53,034 nt of DNA from Bacteroides stercorirosoris. GTDB lineage: Bacteria > Bacteroidota > Bacteroidia > Bacteroidales > Bacteroidaceae. Position numbers and translations under genes: made by a program. Below are positions 9,502 to 17,788 of the stretch, in pieces (the first letter of the stretch is position 1; every line of letters starts with the position of its first letter). The stretch spans positions 1-53,034 of the forward strand of contig NZ_FQZN01000036.1 of assembly GCF_900142015.1 (NCBI RefSeq), read 5' to 3'. The notes below the pieces were generated by a model. The model was not told where the DNA came from. It saw only the letters and a list, made by a program, of their open reading frames with translations, and searched no databases.

Positions 9502-10040
9502 AAAAGAGAATTAATATTGCAATAGCGGCTTTACTTGTGCTATTGGCAGGTTGTCGCTCTGCGAAAAAGGAAACAACGGTCACATCTGATATGCAAAAGA
9601 TAGAAATGAATTCTGCGGTGGTTACCCCACATTTGACAGGTGGAAATCCGGTTTCCACTTCGCCGGTGGTCTATATTTATAAAACGAAGGCTGATTATTC
9701 GCATCAGGTTCCGGTCATGATGGATGACTCCCGCACGCGCATACTGTCTTATCCTGCTCCCGGGGATTTGAAAGCAGGAGATCGTTTACGTCTGCCTACC
9801 CCTCTAACAAATGGCTACCTCTTGGATAATAGAGGAATAGGTCCTAATGTTGCTTTCCTTACCTATACTTATGAAGAGTATAGTAAACTTTCGGCAGCCC
9901 CTTCTATGGAAGATTTAATGGCGAACATTGCCGAGAAATATCCGTTATTAGAGATACGTGCGTGCGGCAGGCGGGCTGACTATAAGGATATCGTTTCTGA
10001 ATTAAATGAAAAGATTTCTGAAGGATTTCTGCAAAAATAA
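9498..10040 (+). CDS. Small lipoprotein coupled to the C10 protease
   Basis: Lipoprotein of 180 residues with signal peptide and lipobox LAGC (Cys19). It shares four bases (ATGA) with the end of the protease gene, so the two are probably translated together. The mature part has YIYKTKADYSHQVPVMMD near residues 59-76, then GDLKAGDRLRLPTPL, and a helical C-terminus. I recognise no named domain. In Bacteroides fragilis some C10 proteases are encoded beside small inhibitors related in role to staphostatins. By position this protein could be an inhibitor, a surface receptor or a maturation partner, but I see no Spi-like sequence signature that would decide it. Confidence 0.8.
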   Translation: MKKRINIAIAALLVLLAGCRSAKKETTVTSDMQKIEMNSAVVTPHLTGGNPVSTSPVVYIYKTKADYSHQVPVMMDDSRTRILSYPAPGDLKAGDRLRLPTPLTNGYLLDNRGIGPNVAFLTYTYEEYSKLSAAPSMEDLMANIAEKYPLLEIRACGRRADYKDIVSELNEKISEGFLQK

Positions 10041-10041
10041 T

Positions 10042-10049
10042 TATATTTG
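10042..10049 (+). promoter_or_regulatory. -7 box upstream of hflX
   Basis: TATATTTG matches TAnnTTTG and begins just after the lipoprotein stop codon. No convincing -33 element. Confidence 0.4.
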
Positions 10050-10089
10050 TCGCCGCTAATAATACATATATATAATTAAGGCATAGTAA

Positions 10090-11349
10090 ATGAAAGAATT
10101 TGTAATCTCCGAAGTACAGGCAGAAACGGCGGTATTGGTTGGTCTCATCACAAAAACACAGGATGAGCGCAAGACGAACGAATACCTCGATGAACTGGCA
10201 TTCTTGGCTGAGACAGCCGGGGCGGAAGTGGTGAAACGTTTTACCCAGAAGCTGGATCAGGCACATTCTGTGACCTACGTCGGCAAAGGTAAACTGGAAG
10301 AAATTAAAGAATATATCCGGAACGAAGAAGAAGCTGAACGGGAAATCGGTATGGTGATTTTCGACGATGAGCTTTCTGCGAAACAGATACGTAACATTGA
10401 AGCGGAGTTGAAGATTAAAATTTTGGACCGTACTTCGCTCATTCTCGATATCTTTGCCATGCGGGCACAAACTGCCAATGCGAAAACGCAGGTAGAGCTG
10501 GCACAGTATAAATACATGCTTCCCCGCTTGCAACGTTTATGGACTCACTTGGAACGCCAGGGCGGTGGCTCCGGTGCCGGTGGCGGTAAAGGTTCCGTGG
10601 GACTTCGTGGCCCGGGTGAAACGCAGTTGGAAATGGACCGCCGTATCATCTTGAACCGTATGTCGTTGCTGAAGGAACGTCTGGCAGAGATAGATAAACA
10701 AAAGTCAACCCAACGGAAGAACCGTGGCCGTATGATTCGTGCGGCGCTGGTGGGATATACCAACGTAGGAAAATCTACTTTGATGAACCTGCTTGCCAAG
10801 AGTGAAGTGTTTGCGGAAAACAAGTTGTTTGCAACGTTGGATACGACCGTGCGCAAGGTGATTATCGAAAACCTTCCATTCCTGCTTTCGGATACGGTTG
10901 GGTTTATCCGTAAGTTGCCGACGGACCTGGTCGACTCCTTTAAGTCGACACTGGACGAGGTACGCGAGGCAGACTTGTTGTTGCACATTGTAGACATCTC
11001 GCATCCGGATTTTGAAGAACAGATAGAAGTAGTCAATAAAACATTGGCGGATATCGGTGCAGCCGGTAAACCAATGATATTGGTATTCAATAAAATAGAC
11101 GCTTACACATACATTGAGAAAGCGTCTGACGACCTTACCCCCAAAACAAAGGAGAACTTGACACTCGAAGAACTGATGAAGACGTGGATGGCAAAGATGG
11201 AGGATAACTGCCTCTTTATTTCCGCCCGCGAGAAGATTAATCTGGAGGAACTGAAGAGTGTAGTTTACACGCGTGTGAAAGAGTTGCACGTACAGAAGTA
11301 CCCTTATAACGATTTTCTTTATCAGACCTACGAAGAAGAAGAGGAATAA
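10090..11349 (+). CDS. hflX: Ribosome-associated GTPase HflX
   Basis: GTPase that binds the large ribosomal subunit and splits stalled or stressed ribosomes. It has 419 residues. An N-terminal HflX domain (DERKTNEYLDELAFLAETAG, VGKGKLEEI) is followed by a coiled region and the glycine-rich GSGAGGGKGSVGLRGPGETQ. The G domain carries P-loop GYTNVGKST (222-230), DTVG (268-271) and NKID (334-337). The acidic C-terminus (EEEEE) is common in relatives. Length and motif order are normal for the family. It has its own -7 box and is probably monocistronic or loosely linked to the next gene through a structured 117-base spacer. Confidence 0.97.
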   Translation: MKEFVISEVQAETAVLVGLITKTQDERKTNEYLDELAFLAETAGAEVVKRFTQKLDQAHSVTYVGKGKLEEIKEYIRNEEEAEREIGMVIFDDELSAKQIRNIEAELKIKILDRTSLILDIFAMRAQTANAKTQVELAQYKYMLPRLQRLWTHLERQGGGSGAGGGKGSVGLRGPGETQLEMDRRIILNRMSLLKERLAEIDKQKSTQRKNRGRMIRAALVGYTNVGKSTLMNLLAKSEVFAENKLFATLDTTVRKVIIENLPFLLSDTVGFIRKLPTDLVDSFKSTLDEVREADLLLHIVDISHPDFEEQIEVVNKTLADIGAAGKPMILVFNKIDAYTYIEKASDDLTPKTKENLTLEELMKTWMAKMEDNCLFISAREKINLEELKSVVYTRVKELHVQKYPYNDFLYQTYEEEEE

Positions 11350-11365
11350 ATTGAGTTGACGAGGT

Positions 11366-11446
11366 GACAAGATACCGGTTGGCAAGGAGGCCGTGCATTG
11401 TTGTGTACGGATGCCTTGTCGGCTGTAACTTGAATGTCTTGCCAAC
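11366..11446 (+). other. Structured spacer between hflX and the DUF4954 gene
   Basis: Three overlapping complementarities occur here: GTTGGCAAG (11378-11386) with CTTGCCAAC (11438-11446), GACAAG (11366-11371) with CTTGTC (11415-11420), and an imperfect inner hairpin from 11383 to 11418. No T-run follows, so it is not an ordinary terminator. It may be an RNA leader with alternative folds. Confidence 0.35.
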
Positions 11447-11466
11447 TATATAAACCGATAAAGAAT

Positions 11467-13464
11467 ATGAATTACAGACATTTGACCGAAGACGAAGTAC
11501 TCCGGTTGAAAAGCCAGTCGTGTCTGGCCGATGATTGGGGGAAAGTAATGGTAGCGGAAGATTTTGTTACCGAGTTTGTACACCACACCCGGTTTTCGGG
11601 CGATGTACGTTTGGGGGTGTTTCAATCAGAATTCACATTACCGGGAGGAATTAAGAAACATTCCGGCTTACGCCATGTAACGCTCCACAATGTCACAGTG
11701 GGGGACAACTGTTGCATAGAAAACATTCAGAACTATATTGCTAATTATGAAATCGGGCATGATACATTCATTGAGAATGTGGACATTGTCCTGGTGGAGG
11801 GAGTGAGTAAATTTGGCAACGGGGTAGAGGTATCCGTGCTGAATGAGACCGGTGGTCGTGAAGTGCTTATCAACGATAAGCTCTCTGCACACCAGGCTTA
11901 TATACTGGCTCTCTACCGTCACCGTCCGGAGTTGATTTGCCGGATGAAGGCTATCACTGATTTTTATTCCAATAAGCATGCTTCTGCGGTAGGCAGCATC
12001 GGCAATCATGTGATGATACTCAATACCGGGTCTATCAAGAATGTGCGTATTGGCGACCATTGCCATATCTGTGGAACTTGCCGCCTCTATAACGGTAGTA
12101 TCAATAGTAATGAGGAAGCTCCGGTGCATATTGGACACGGAGTTATCTGTGACGATTTTATCATCTCTTCCGGTTCGCACATAGATGACGGGGCGATGCT
12201 GAGCCGTTGCTTTGTGGGTCAGGCCTGCCGCTTGGGACACAATTATTCGGCATCCGAATCGCTTTTCTTCAGCAATTGTCAGGGAGAGAACGGTGAAGCC
12301 TGTGCCATTTTTGCGGGACCATTCACGGTGACGCATCATAAATCCACCTTATTGATTGCCGGTATGTTCTCATTCATGAACGCCGGTTCGGGTTCTAACC
12401 AAAGTAACCATATGTATAAGTTAGGGCCTATCCATCAGGGAACCCTGGAACGTGGCGCTAAAACAACTTCCGATTCTTATATCCTGTGGCCTGCCCGTGT
12501 GGGTGCTTTCTCACTGGTGATGGGGCGTCACGTTAATCATTCCGACACTTCCAACCTGCCTTTCTCTTATTTGATAGAGCAGAATAATACCACTTATCTC
12601 GTGCCGGGTGTCAACCTGCGCAGTGTGGGAACCATCCGTGACGCACAGAAATGGCCGAAGCGTGACGGGCGTACGGATTCTAATAAACTGGATTTTATCA
12701 ATTATAACTTGCTTAGTCCCTACACCGTACAGAAGATGTTTAAGGGACGGGAAACTTTGCAGAACCTGCGCCATGCTTCGGGTGAACTTTCGGATATTTA
12801 CTCTTTCCACAGTGCAAAAATTCGCAATTCAGCTTTGGTGAAGGGCATTAAATTCTATGAGATTGCCATCCATAAGTTCCTCGGAAACTCCGTTATCAAG
12901 CGTCTGGAAGGCATAGACTTTAAAAGTAATGAAGAGATACGCGCCCGCCTGAAACCCGAGACTTCGATAGGCAGTGGTGAGTGGGTGGACATTTCCGGTC
13001 TGATTGCGCCGAAGAGTGAGATCGATGCTCTGATTAATGATATAGAGTGCGGCAAAGTAGACCGCTTGAAGTATATCAATGCGGAATTTGAGAAGATGCA
13101 TCAGAACTACTACACTTACGAGTGGACGTGGGCTTATGAGAAGCTGGAAGAATTCTATGGAATCAAGCCTGAGAACATAACAACCGGAGACATCATCCGC
13201 ATTGTTGAGAAGTGGAAAGAAGCTGTGGTAGGGCTGGATCGCATGGTATACGATGATGCCAAGAAAGAGTTCTCGCTGGCCTCTATGACGGGGTTCGGTG
13301 CCGACGGTTCGCGTGCGGAGAAGGAGATGGACTTCGAGCAGGTGCGTGGAGACTTTGAGAGCAATCCGTTTGTTACAGCGGTGCTGAAGCATATTGAGGA
13401 TAAGACGGCGCTGGGGGATGAATTGATAGAACGTATGCAGAGGGTGGCTTCATTTTCACTCTAA
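11467..13464 (+). CDS. DUF4954-family protein with left-handed beta-helix
   Basis: Large cytoplasmic protein of 665 residues from ATG 11467 (MNYRHLTEDEV), chosen over the in-frame ATG at 11434 because homologues start with this segment as far as I recall. Residues about 60-400 show hexapeptide-like turns (VTVGDNCCIENI, VRIGDHCHICGTCRL, VHIGHGVICDDFIISSG, ACRLGHNYSASES) typical of left-handed parallel beta-helices of acyltransferases and nucleotidyltransferase tails. The C-terminal third is helical. I recognise the family as the uncharacterised DUF4954, common in Bacteroidales. A sugar-phosphate acyl- or nucleotidyl-transferase-like role is possible but unproven. No signal peptide. Confidence 0.8.
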   Translation: MNYRHLTEDEVLRLKSQSCLADDWGKVMVAEDFVTEFVHHTRFSGDVRLGVFQSEFTLPGGIKKHSGLRHVTLHNVTVGDNCCIENIQNYIANYEIGHDTFIENVDIVLVEGVSKFGNGVEVSVLNETGGREVLINDKLSAHQAYILALYRHRPELICRMKAITDFYSNKHASAVGSIGNHVMILNTGSIKNVRIGDHCHICGTCRLYNGSINSNEEAPVHIGHGVICDDFIISSGSHIDDGAMLSRCFVGQACRLGHNYSASESLFFSNCQGENGEACAIFAGPFTVTHHKSTLLIAGMFSFMNAGSGSNQSNHMYKLGPIHQGTLERGAKTTSDSYILWPARVGAFSLVMGRHVNHSDTSNLPFSYLIEQNNTTYLVPGVNLRSVGTIRDAQKWPKRDGRTDSNKLDFINYNLLSPYTVQKMFKGRETLQNLRHASGELSDIYSFHSAKIRNSALVKGIKFYEIAIHKFLGNSVIKRLEGIDFKSNEEIRARLKPETSIGSGEWVDISGLIAPKSEIDALINDIECGKVDRLKYINAEFEKMHQNYYTYEWTWAYEKLEEFYGIKPENITTGDIIRIVEKWKEAVVGLDRMVYDDAKKEFSLASMTGFGADGSRAEKEMDFEQVRGDFESNPFVTAVLKHIEDKTALGDELIERMQRVASFSL

Positions 13465-13491
13465 TTAAAGAAATATTTCAATAATAGTTCT

Positions 13492-13499
13492 TACCTTTG
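13492..13499 (+). promoter_or_regulatory. -7 box of the fumarase gene
   Basis: TACCTTTG matches TAnnTTTG and lies 34 bases before the ATG. No clear -33 element. Confidence 0.5.
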
Positions 13500-13533
13500 T
13501 GCTACGATTCATTAATTTAATTTACGAGTAATT

Positions 13534-15174
13534 ATGGCAACAACACCTCCGTTCCACTATCAACCTATGTTTGAGCATGGGGAAGATAAGACTGAGTATT
13601 ATCTGCTTACAAAAGACTATGTATCCGTAAGCGAGTTTGAAGGAAAACCTATGCTGAAGATTGAAAAAGAAGGTCTTACGGCAATGGCTAACACGGCTTT
13701 CCGCGATGTGTCATTTATGTTGCGCCGTTCGCACAATGAGCAAGTCGCCAAGATTCTGAGCGACCCCGAAGCAAGTGATAACGATAAGTATGTAGCGATT
13801 ACCTTCCTGCGCAATGCGGAAGTGGCCTCCAAAGGCATACTTCCCTTCTGTCAGGACACCGGTACGGCTATCGTTCACGGTGAAAAGGGACAGCAAGTGT
13901 GGACGGGCTATTGCGATGAAGAAGCCCTCTCACTGGGTGTCTACAAAACGTATACCGAGGAGAATCTGCGTTATTCTCAGAATGCTCCACTGAACATGTA
14001 CGATGAGGTGAACACGAAGTGTAACTTGCCCGCACAGATTGATATCGAAGCTACTGAGGGAATGGAATATAAATTCCTCTGCGTGACCAAAGGTGGCGGT
14101 TCGGCAAACAAGACTTACCTGTATCAGGAGACCAAAGCTATCCTGAACCCCGGTACGCTGGTTCCTTTCCTTGTAGAGAAGATGAAGACGCTGGGGACGG
14201 CTGCTTGTCCTCCTTATCACATCGCTTTCGTTATCGGCGGTACTTCTGCTGAGAAGAATCTGCTGACCGTGAAATTGGCTTCTACCCATTACTACGATGA
14301 ATTGCCCACTACAGGTAATGAATACGGTCGTGCTTTCCGCGATGTAGAACTGGAGAAAGAAGTGTTGGCAGAAGCTCATAAAATAGGTCTTGGTGCGCAG
14401 TTCGGTGGTAAATACCTCGCTCACGATGTACGCATCATCCGTCTGCCCCGTCACGGTGCTTCCTGTCCGGTAGGTTTGGGCGTTTCCTGCTCTGCCGACC
14501 GTAACATCAAGTGCAAGATTAACAAAGAAGGTATCTGGATTGAGAAACTGGATAGCAATCCGGGCGAACTGATTCCGGAAGAAATGCGTCATGCAGGCGA
14601 AGGTACTGTGGTAAAAATCAACCTGAACCAGCCGATGACGGATATTCTGAAAGAGCTGACTAAATATCCGGTAGCTACCCGCCTGTCACTGAACGGTACA
14701 ATCATTGTAGGCCGCGACATCGCACATGCCAAACTGAAAGAACGTCTGGATCGTGGCGAAGACTTGCCGCAATATATCAAGGATCATCCTATTTACTATG
14801 CCGGTCCTGCTAAAACTCCGACCGGAATGGCTTGCGGCTCCATGGGACCCACTACTGCGGGACGTATGGACTCGTATGTGGAACTGTTCCAAAGTCATGG
14901 TGGTAGCATGGTTATGCTTGCCAAGGGTAACCGTAGCCAACAGGTGACGGATGCCTGCAAGAAATACGGTGGTTTCTATCTTGGCTCTATCGGTGGTCCT
15001 GCCGCTATCCTGGCACAGAACAACATCAAGAGCATCGAATGCGTAGAGTATCCTGAGCTCGGCATGGAAGCTATCTGGAAGATTGAAGTGGAAGACTTCC
15101 CTGCATTCATCCTGGTAGATGATAAGGGCAATGATTTCTTCAAGCAACTGAAACCGTGGAATTGCAGTAAGTAA
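13534..15174 (+). CDS. fumA: Class I (4Fe-4S) fumarate hydratase
   Basis: Interconverts fumarate and (S)-malate using an oxygen-sensitive 4Fe-4S cluster. In Bacteroides it works in the reductive branch that makes succinate. The 546 residues include both the catalytic N-terminal half and the C-terminal beta domain (GPTTAGRMDSYVELFQSHGG, GSIGGPAA) in one chain. Cys106 (PFCQDTGT), Cys225 (AACPPYH) and Cys319 (VSCSADRN) have the 119- and 94-residue spacings of the cluster ligands known from the Leishmania major enzyme. KGGGSANK and HDVRIIRLPRHGASCP are further family hallmarks. It is monocistronic, with its own -7 box and a terminator. FumA and FumB cannot be told apart in this phylum. Confidence 0.96.
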   Translation: MATTPPFHYQPMFEHGEDKTEYYLLTKDYVSVSEFEGKPMLKIEKEGLTAMANTAFRDVSFMLRRSHNEQVAKILSDPEASDNDKYVAITFLRNAEVASKGILPFCQDTGTAIVHGEKGQQVWTGYCDEEALSLGVYKTYTEENLRYSQNAPLNMYDEVNTKCNLPAQIDIEATEGMEYKFLCVTKGGGSANKTYLYQETKAILNPGTLVPFLVEKMKTLGTAACPPYHIAFVIGGTSAEKNLLTVKLASTHYYDELPTTGNEYGRAFRDVELEKEVLAEAHKIGLGAQFGGKYLAHDVRIIRLPRHGASCPVGLGVSCSADRNIKCKINKEGIWIEKLDSNPGELIPEEMRHAGEGTVVKINLNQPMTDILKELTKYPVATRLSLNGTIIVGRDIAHAKLKERLDRGEDLPQYIKDHPIYYAGPAKTPTGMACGSMGPTTAGRMDSYVELFQSHGGSMVMLAKGNRSQQVTDACKKYGGFYLGSIGGPAAILAQNNIKSIECVEYPELGMEAIWKIEVEDFPAFILVDDKGNDFFKQLKPWNCSK

Positions 15175-15203
15175 GAAACGTTTTTCTATAGATTAATTGA
15201 AAG

Positions 15204-15245
15204 CTGTCCCAAAAGGTTGATTTACTTCTTCGGGACAGTTTTCTT
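15204..15245 (+). terminator. Terminator of the fumarase gene
   Basis: CTGTCCC (15204-15210) pairs with GGGACAG (15232-15238) and is followed by TTTTCTTTGTTT. Two further hairpins follow directly: ATTCTCA/TGAGAAT (15251-15257 with 15264-15270) and CAAGG/CCTTG (15274-15278 with 15286-15290). Confidence 0.7.
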
Positions 15246-15375
15246 TGTTTATTCTCACCCCTATGAGAATAGACAAGGTATACTGCCTTGATTAATCGTG
15301 CAGGCTTTCCTTTGATTTTAGGTAGGAAGACTGTAGAAAAACAATGAGATGTCATTATATGCCGATACTAATTCC

Positions 15376-15383
15376 TATCTTTG
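15376..15383 (+). promoter_or_regulatory. -7 box of the acyltransferase gene
   Basis: TATCTTTG matches TAnnTTTG and lies 34 bases before the chosen ATG at 15418. It falls inside the longer possible reading frame from 15349, which supports the shorter protein. Confidence 0.5.
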
Positions 15384-15417
15384 CGACTTCAAAAATCTGA
15401 TTAATCTTATTTATATT

Positions 15418-16581
15418 ATGGAACTGACTACTCCTCACATCTCCCCGAAAGCGGATTCCCGTGTTGTCTGGCTGGACGTCGTGCGACTGATAGCTATGTT
15501 TACCGTTGTTTGTTGCCATTGCACAGACCCTTTCAACTTCTATCCGGGAACGGCTCCCGACATTGTAGATATAAAATTCTGGGGGGCCGTCTATGGAGCG
15601 GTGTTGCGTCCGTGTGTGCCCCTTTTTGTGATGATAACAGGAGCGTTGTTGCTTCCGGTGCGTGGCGATGTGTCCGTATTCTATAAGAAACGCATCCTGC
15701 GGGTGCTCTTCCCGTTCCTCATCTGGTCGGTGATTTATAATCTTTTCCCATGGATTACAGGATTGCTGGGAGTGGAGCCGAAGGTGATTCTCGACTTCTT
15801 TCCGTATTCAGGTGAGGAGGTGATGCGCCAGTCTCTTGCTGTCAGTATGGGATATATAGCGGAGTTGCCTTTCAATTTCTCCCTTCTCGACGTGCACATG
15901 TGGTACATCTATTTGCTGATAGGGCTTTATCTCTATTTGCCGATATTCTCTGCCTGGGTGGAGAAGGCGTCGGAACGTGCTAAACTTTGGTTCTTGGTGG
16001 CATGGGGAGTGACGTTGCTCATACCTTATTATAGCGAGTTCGTGTCAAAATACTTATGGGGCACTTGCTCATGGAACTCGTTTGGAACGCTTTACTATTT
16101 CGCAGGTTTCAATGGCTATCTGCTTTTGGGACACTACCTGAGAAACCATGACTGGACCGGGCGTCAGTCTGTACTGATAGGTATTCCTATGTTTGTGGTG
16201 GGATATACGGTGACTTTCTTTGGTTTCCGCCACATGACGGCATTGCCGAACTTGACGGATGAGATGTTGGAACTGTTCTTCACCTACTGTTCGTTGAATG
16301 TGGTGATGATGACTATTCCGGTGTTTATGTGGGCCAAGAGGGTAAACGTCCGTTCGGAGCGGGTGATAAAAGTATTGTCCAACCTGACGCTTTGCGGTTT
16401 TGGAATCTATATGATACACTACTTCTTCACAGGACCGGCAGTAGTATTGATGCGGGCAGCAGGCGTTCCGTTGTATTTGCAGATACCTGCCGCCGCAGTG
16501 TTGGCATTTGGCGTTTCATGGCTTCTGGTGGCAATGGCGTACCGTTGCTTCGGAAAGAAGACGAAATGGGTATTGGGATAG
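15418..16581 (+). CDS. Acyltransferase-3 family integral membrane protein
   Basis: Polytopic inner-membrane O-acyltransferase of 387 residues. ATG 15418 (MELTTPHISPKADSRVVWLDVVRLIAM) is preferred because a promoter box lies inside the longer frame. The early R-x-x-x-LDVVRLIAMFTVVCCHC is the usual first helix of the acyltransferase-3 family, with the expected acidic/Arg pair and a His in the first segment. About ten hydrophobic segments follow, e.g. PCVPLFVMITGALLLPV and HMWYIYLLIGLYLYLPIFS. Such enzymes O-acetylate surface polysaccharides, peptidoglycan or other glycans; no neighbouring glycan cluster tells which. It converges on the pectate lyase gene. Confidence 0.88.
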   Translation: MELTTPHISPKADSRVVWLDVVRLIAMFTVVCCHCTDPFNFYPGTAPDIVDIKFWGAVYGAVLRPCVPLFVMITGALLLPVRGDVSVFYKKRILRVLFPFLIWSVIYNLFPWITGLLGVEPKVILDFFPYSGEEVMRQSLAVSMGYIAELPFNFSLLDVHMWYIYLLIGLYLYLPIFSAWVEKASERAKLWFLVAWGVTLLIPYYSEFVSKYLWGTCSWNSFGTLYYFAGFNGYLLLGHYLRNHDWTGRQSVLIGIPMFVVGYTVTFFGFRHMTALPNLTDEMLELFFTYCSLNVVMMTIPVFMWAKRVNVRSERVIKVLSNLTLCGFGIYMIHYFFTGPAVVLMRAAGVPLYLQIPAAAVLAFGVSWLLVAMAYRCFGKKTKWVLG

Positions 16582-16593
16582 GATGAAAAAATA

Positions 16594-16613
16594 GGGGCAG
16601 TGTATGCTGCCCC
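16594..16613 (-). terminator. Terminator of the pectate lyase gene
   Basis: GGGGCAG (16594-16600) and CTGCCCC (16607-16613) form a stem with a 6-base loop. The T-tract (TATTTTTTC) lies on the leftward strand, so it serves the pectate lyase. It may also stop the rightward acyltransferase transcript. Confidence 0.75.
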
Positions 16614-16620
16614 GAAGCTA

Positions 16621-17715
16621 TCATTTATTGTGTTTCTTTTTCCACTGCTCGTATTTCTTGAATACTTTCAGCCCGTCACTATTATACCAACTGTATCCAT
16701 TGCGGCGTTCGTGTCCTATCTCTGAGATATCGAACTTCTTCACTCCATCGCGGTCACTGAAGAAAGGACGGTTATCTTCCAGTGTATAGAAGCGTGCCCA
16801 CAGGGGAGGACAATCGGTACATGGTATCATGCGGTAGTCTTTCTTTCCTTCATCATTTGTGAAGAACTCTTTTTTCATCCCTTCAATCTTTGATGCTTTG
16901 AACCATTCTATTGCGTTCTCTATACATGCGATAACCTCTTTTGAAGGATTAGGCAGGGACATTAGCAGGATGACGATGTTGTCCGATTCGGCGCCACTCA
17001 GTGAGGGAAGTTCATAAGCGCGTGCTTTGGCAGGAGCAAAAGTGTATTCGTCATGCTGCGCACACCACACGGTGGGCTTGCCGTTTATGACAACCTGGGT
17101 TTTAAGGATACATTCCACGCCTTTATTGAATGCGGTGCGAGCACGGTCGCAGATGCTGTCGGGAACATAGGTGTAGGGAGCTTTCTTCTCGTATACCTGA
17201 CGCAGCAACTCCATAATGTTTACCATTGCATTGTCGTTATAAGTGATATGAGTATAGTAGCCTTTGGGACGAGGCCAAAACTGTGGCCAACCACCATTGG
17301 GATACTGAGCTTTGAGGATGTAACGAATGCCATCGAGGGCGGCATCTCTGTACTTTCCGGCATTAGTGGCAAGATACAGGCGGGAGAGGTATTCGATTTC
17401 CGTGCTGGTTGCATCGTTGTCAATGGTACTTTGGTTTACATCATCCTTGGCGGCAAGTACATCTTCCAGCTCTTGTTCTGTCAGTTCGGCGGGCATATAG
17501 ATGTTTTTGGGCCACCCGCCGGTGGTTTGTTGGTAGAGTAATACGTTATCGCCAATGCGGATAGCTTCAGAAGTTTTAAAGAATTCGTCGTTCAACTTGG
17601 GTGCCATTTTTACCCAAGTTTTGTACGGCTGTTTTTCTTTGTAGTTTACGGTCTCTTGTGCAAATAGGTTTGTCAGGCATAGTAAGGCCAGACAATACAG
17701 GCTAATCTTTTTCAT
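16621..17715 (-). CDS. PL10-family pectate lyase
   Basis: Secreted or periplasmic lyase that cleaves polygalacturonate by beta-elimination. It has 364 residues, with signal peptide MKKISLYCLALLCLTNLFA. Family 10 features are the TTGGWPKNIYMP segment near 65-76, the DNDATSTEIEYLSRLY motif near 98-113, AQYPNGGWPQFWPRPKGY near 136-153 and THITYNDNAMVNIMELL near 155-171. The C-terminus carries the conserved ARFYTLEDNRPFFSDRDG and RRNGYSWY. It stands alone with no SusCD or other pectin genes nearby, so it may serve a pectin utilisation locus elsewhere in the genome. It has its own -7 box and terminator. Confidence 0.93.
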   Translation of the reverse strand: MKKISLYCLALLCLTNLFAQETVNYKEKQPYKTWVKMAPKLNDEFFKTSEAIRIGDNVLLYQQTTGGWPKNIYMPAELTEQELEDVLAAKDDVNQSTIDNDATSTEIEYLSRLYLATNAGKYRDAALDGIRYILKAQYPNGGWPQFWPRPKGYYTHITYNDNAMVNIMELLRQVYEKKAPYTYVPDSICDRARTAFNKGVECILKTQVVINGKPTVWCAQHDEYTFAPAKARAYELPSLSGAESDNIVILLMSLPNPSKEVIACIENAIEWFKASKIEGMKKEFFTNDEGKKDYRMIPCTDCPPLWARFYTLEDNRPFFSDRDGVKKFDISEIGHERRNGYSWYNSDGLKVFKKYEQWKKKHNK

Positions 17716-17745
17716 GGTCGTTGTTTTTTATAGTTCTACTGATGG

Positions 17746-17753
17746 CAAAAGTA
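17746..17753 (-). promoter_or_regulatory. -7 box of the pectate lyase gene
   Basis: TACTTTTG on the leftward strand, 30 bases before the ATG. No clear -33 element. Confidence 0.45.
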
Positions 17754-17788
17754 GAGGAAAAAAACTCGCCTAATGGGGAATAATTGTT

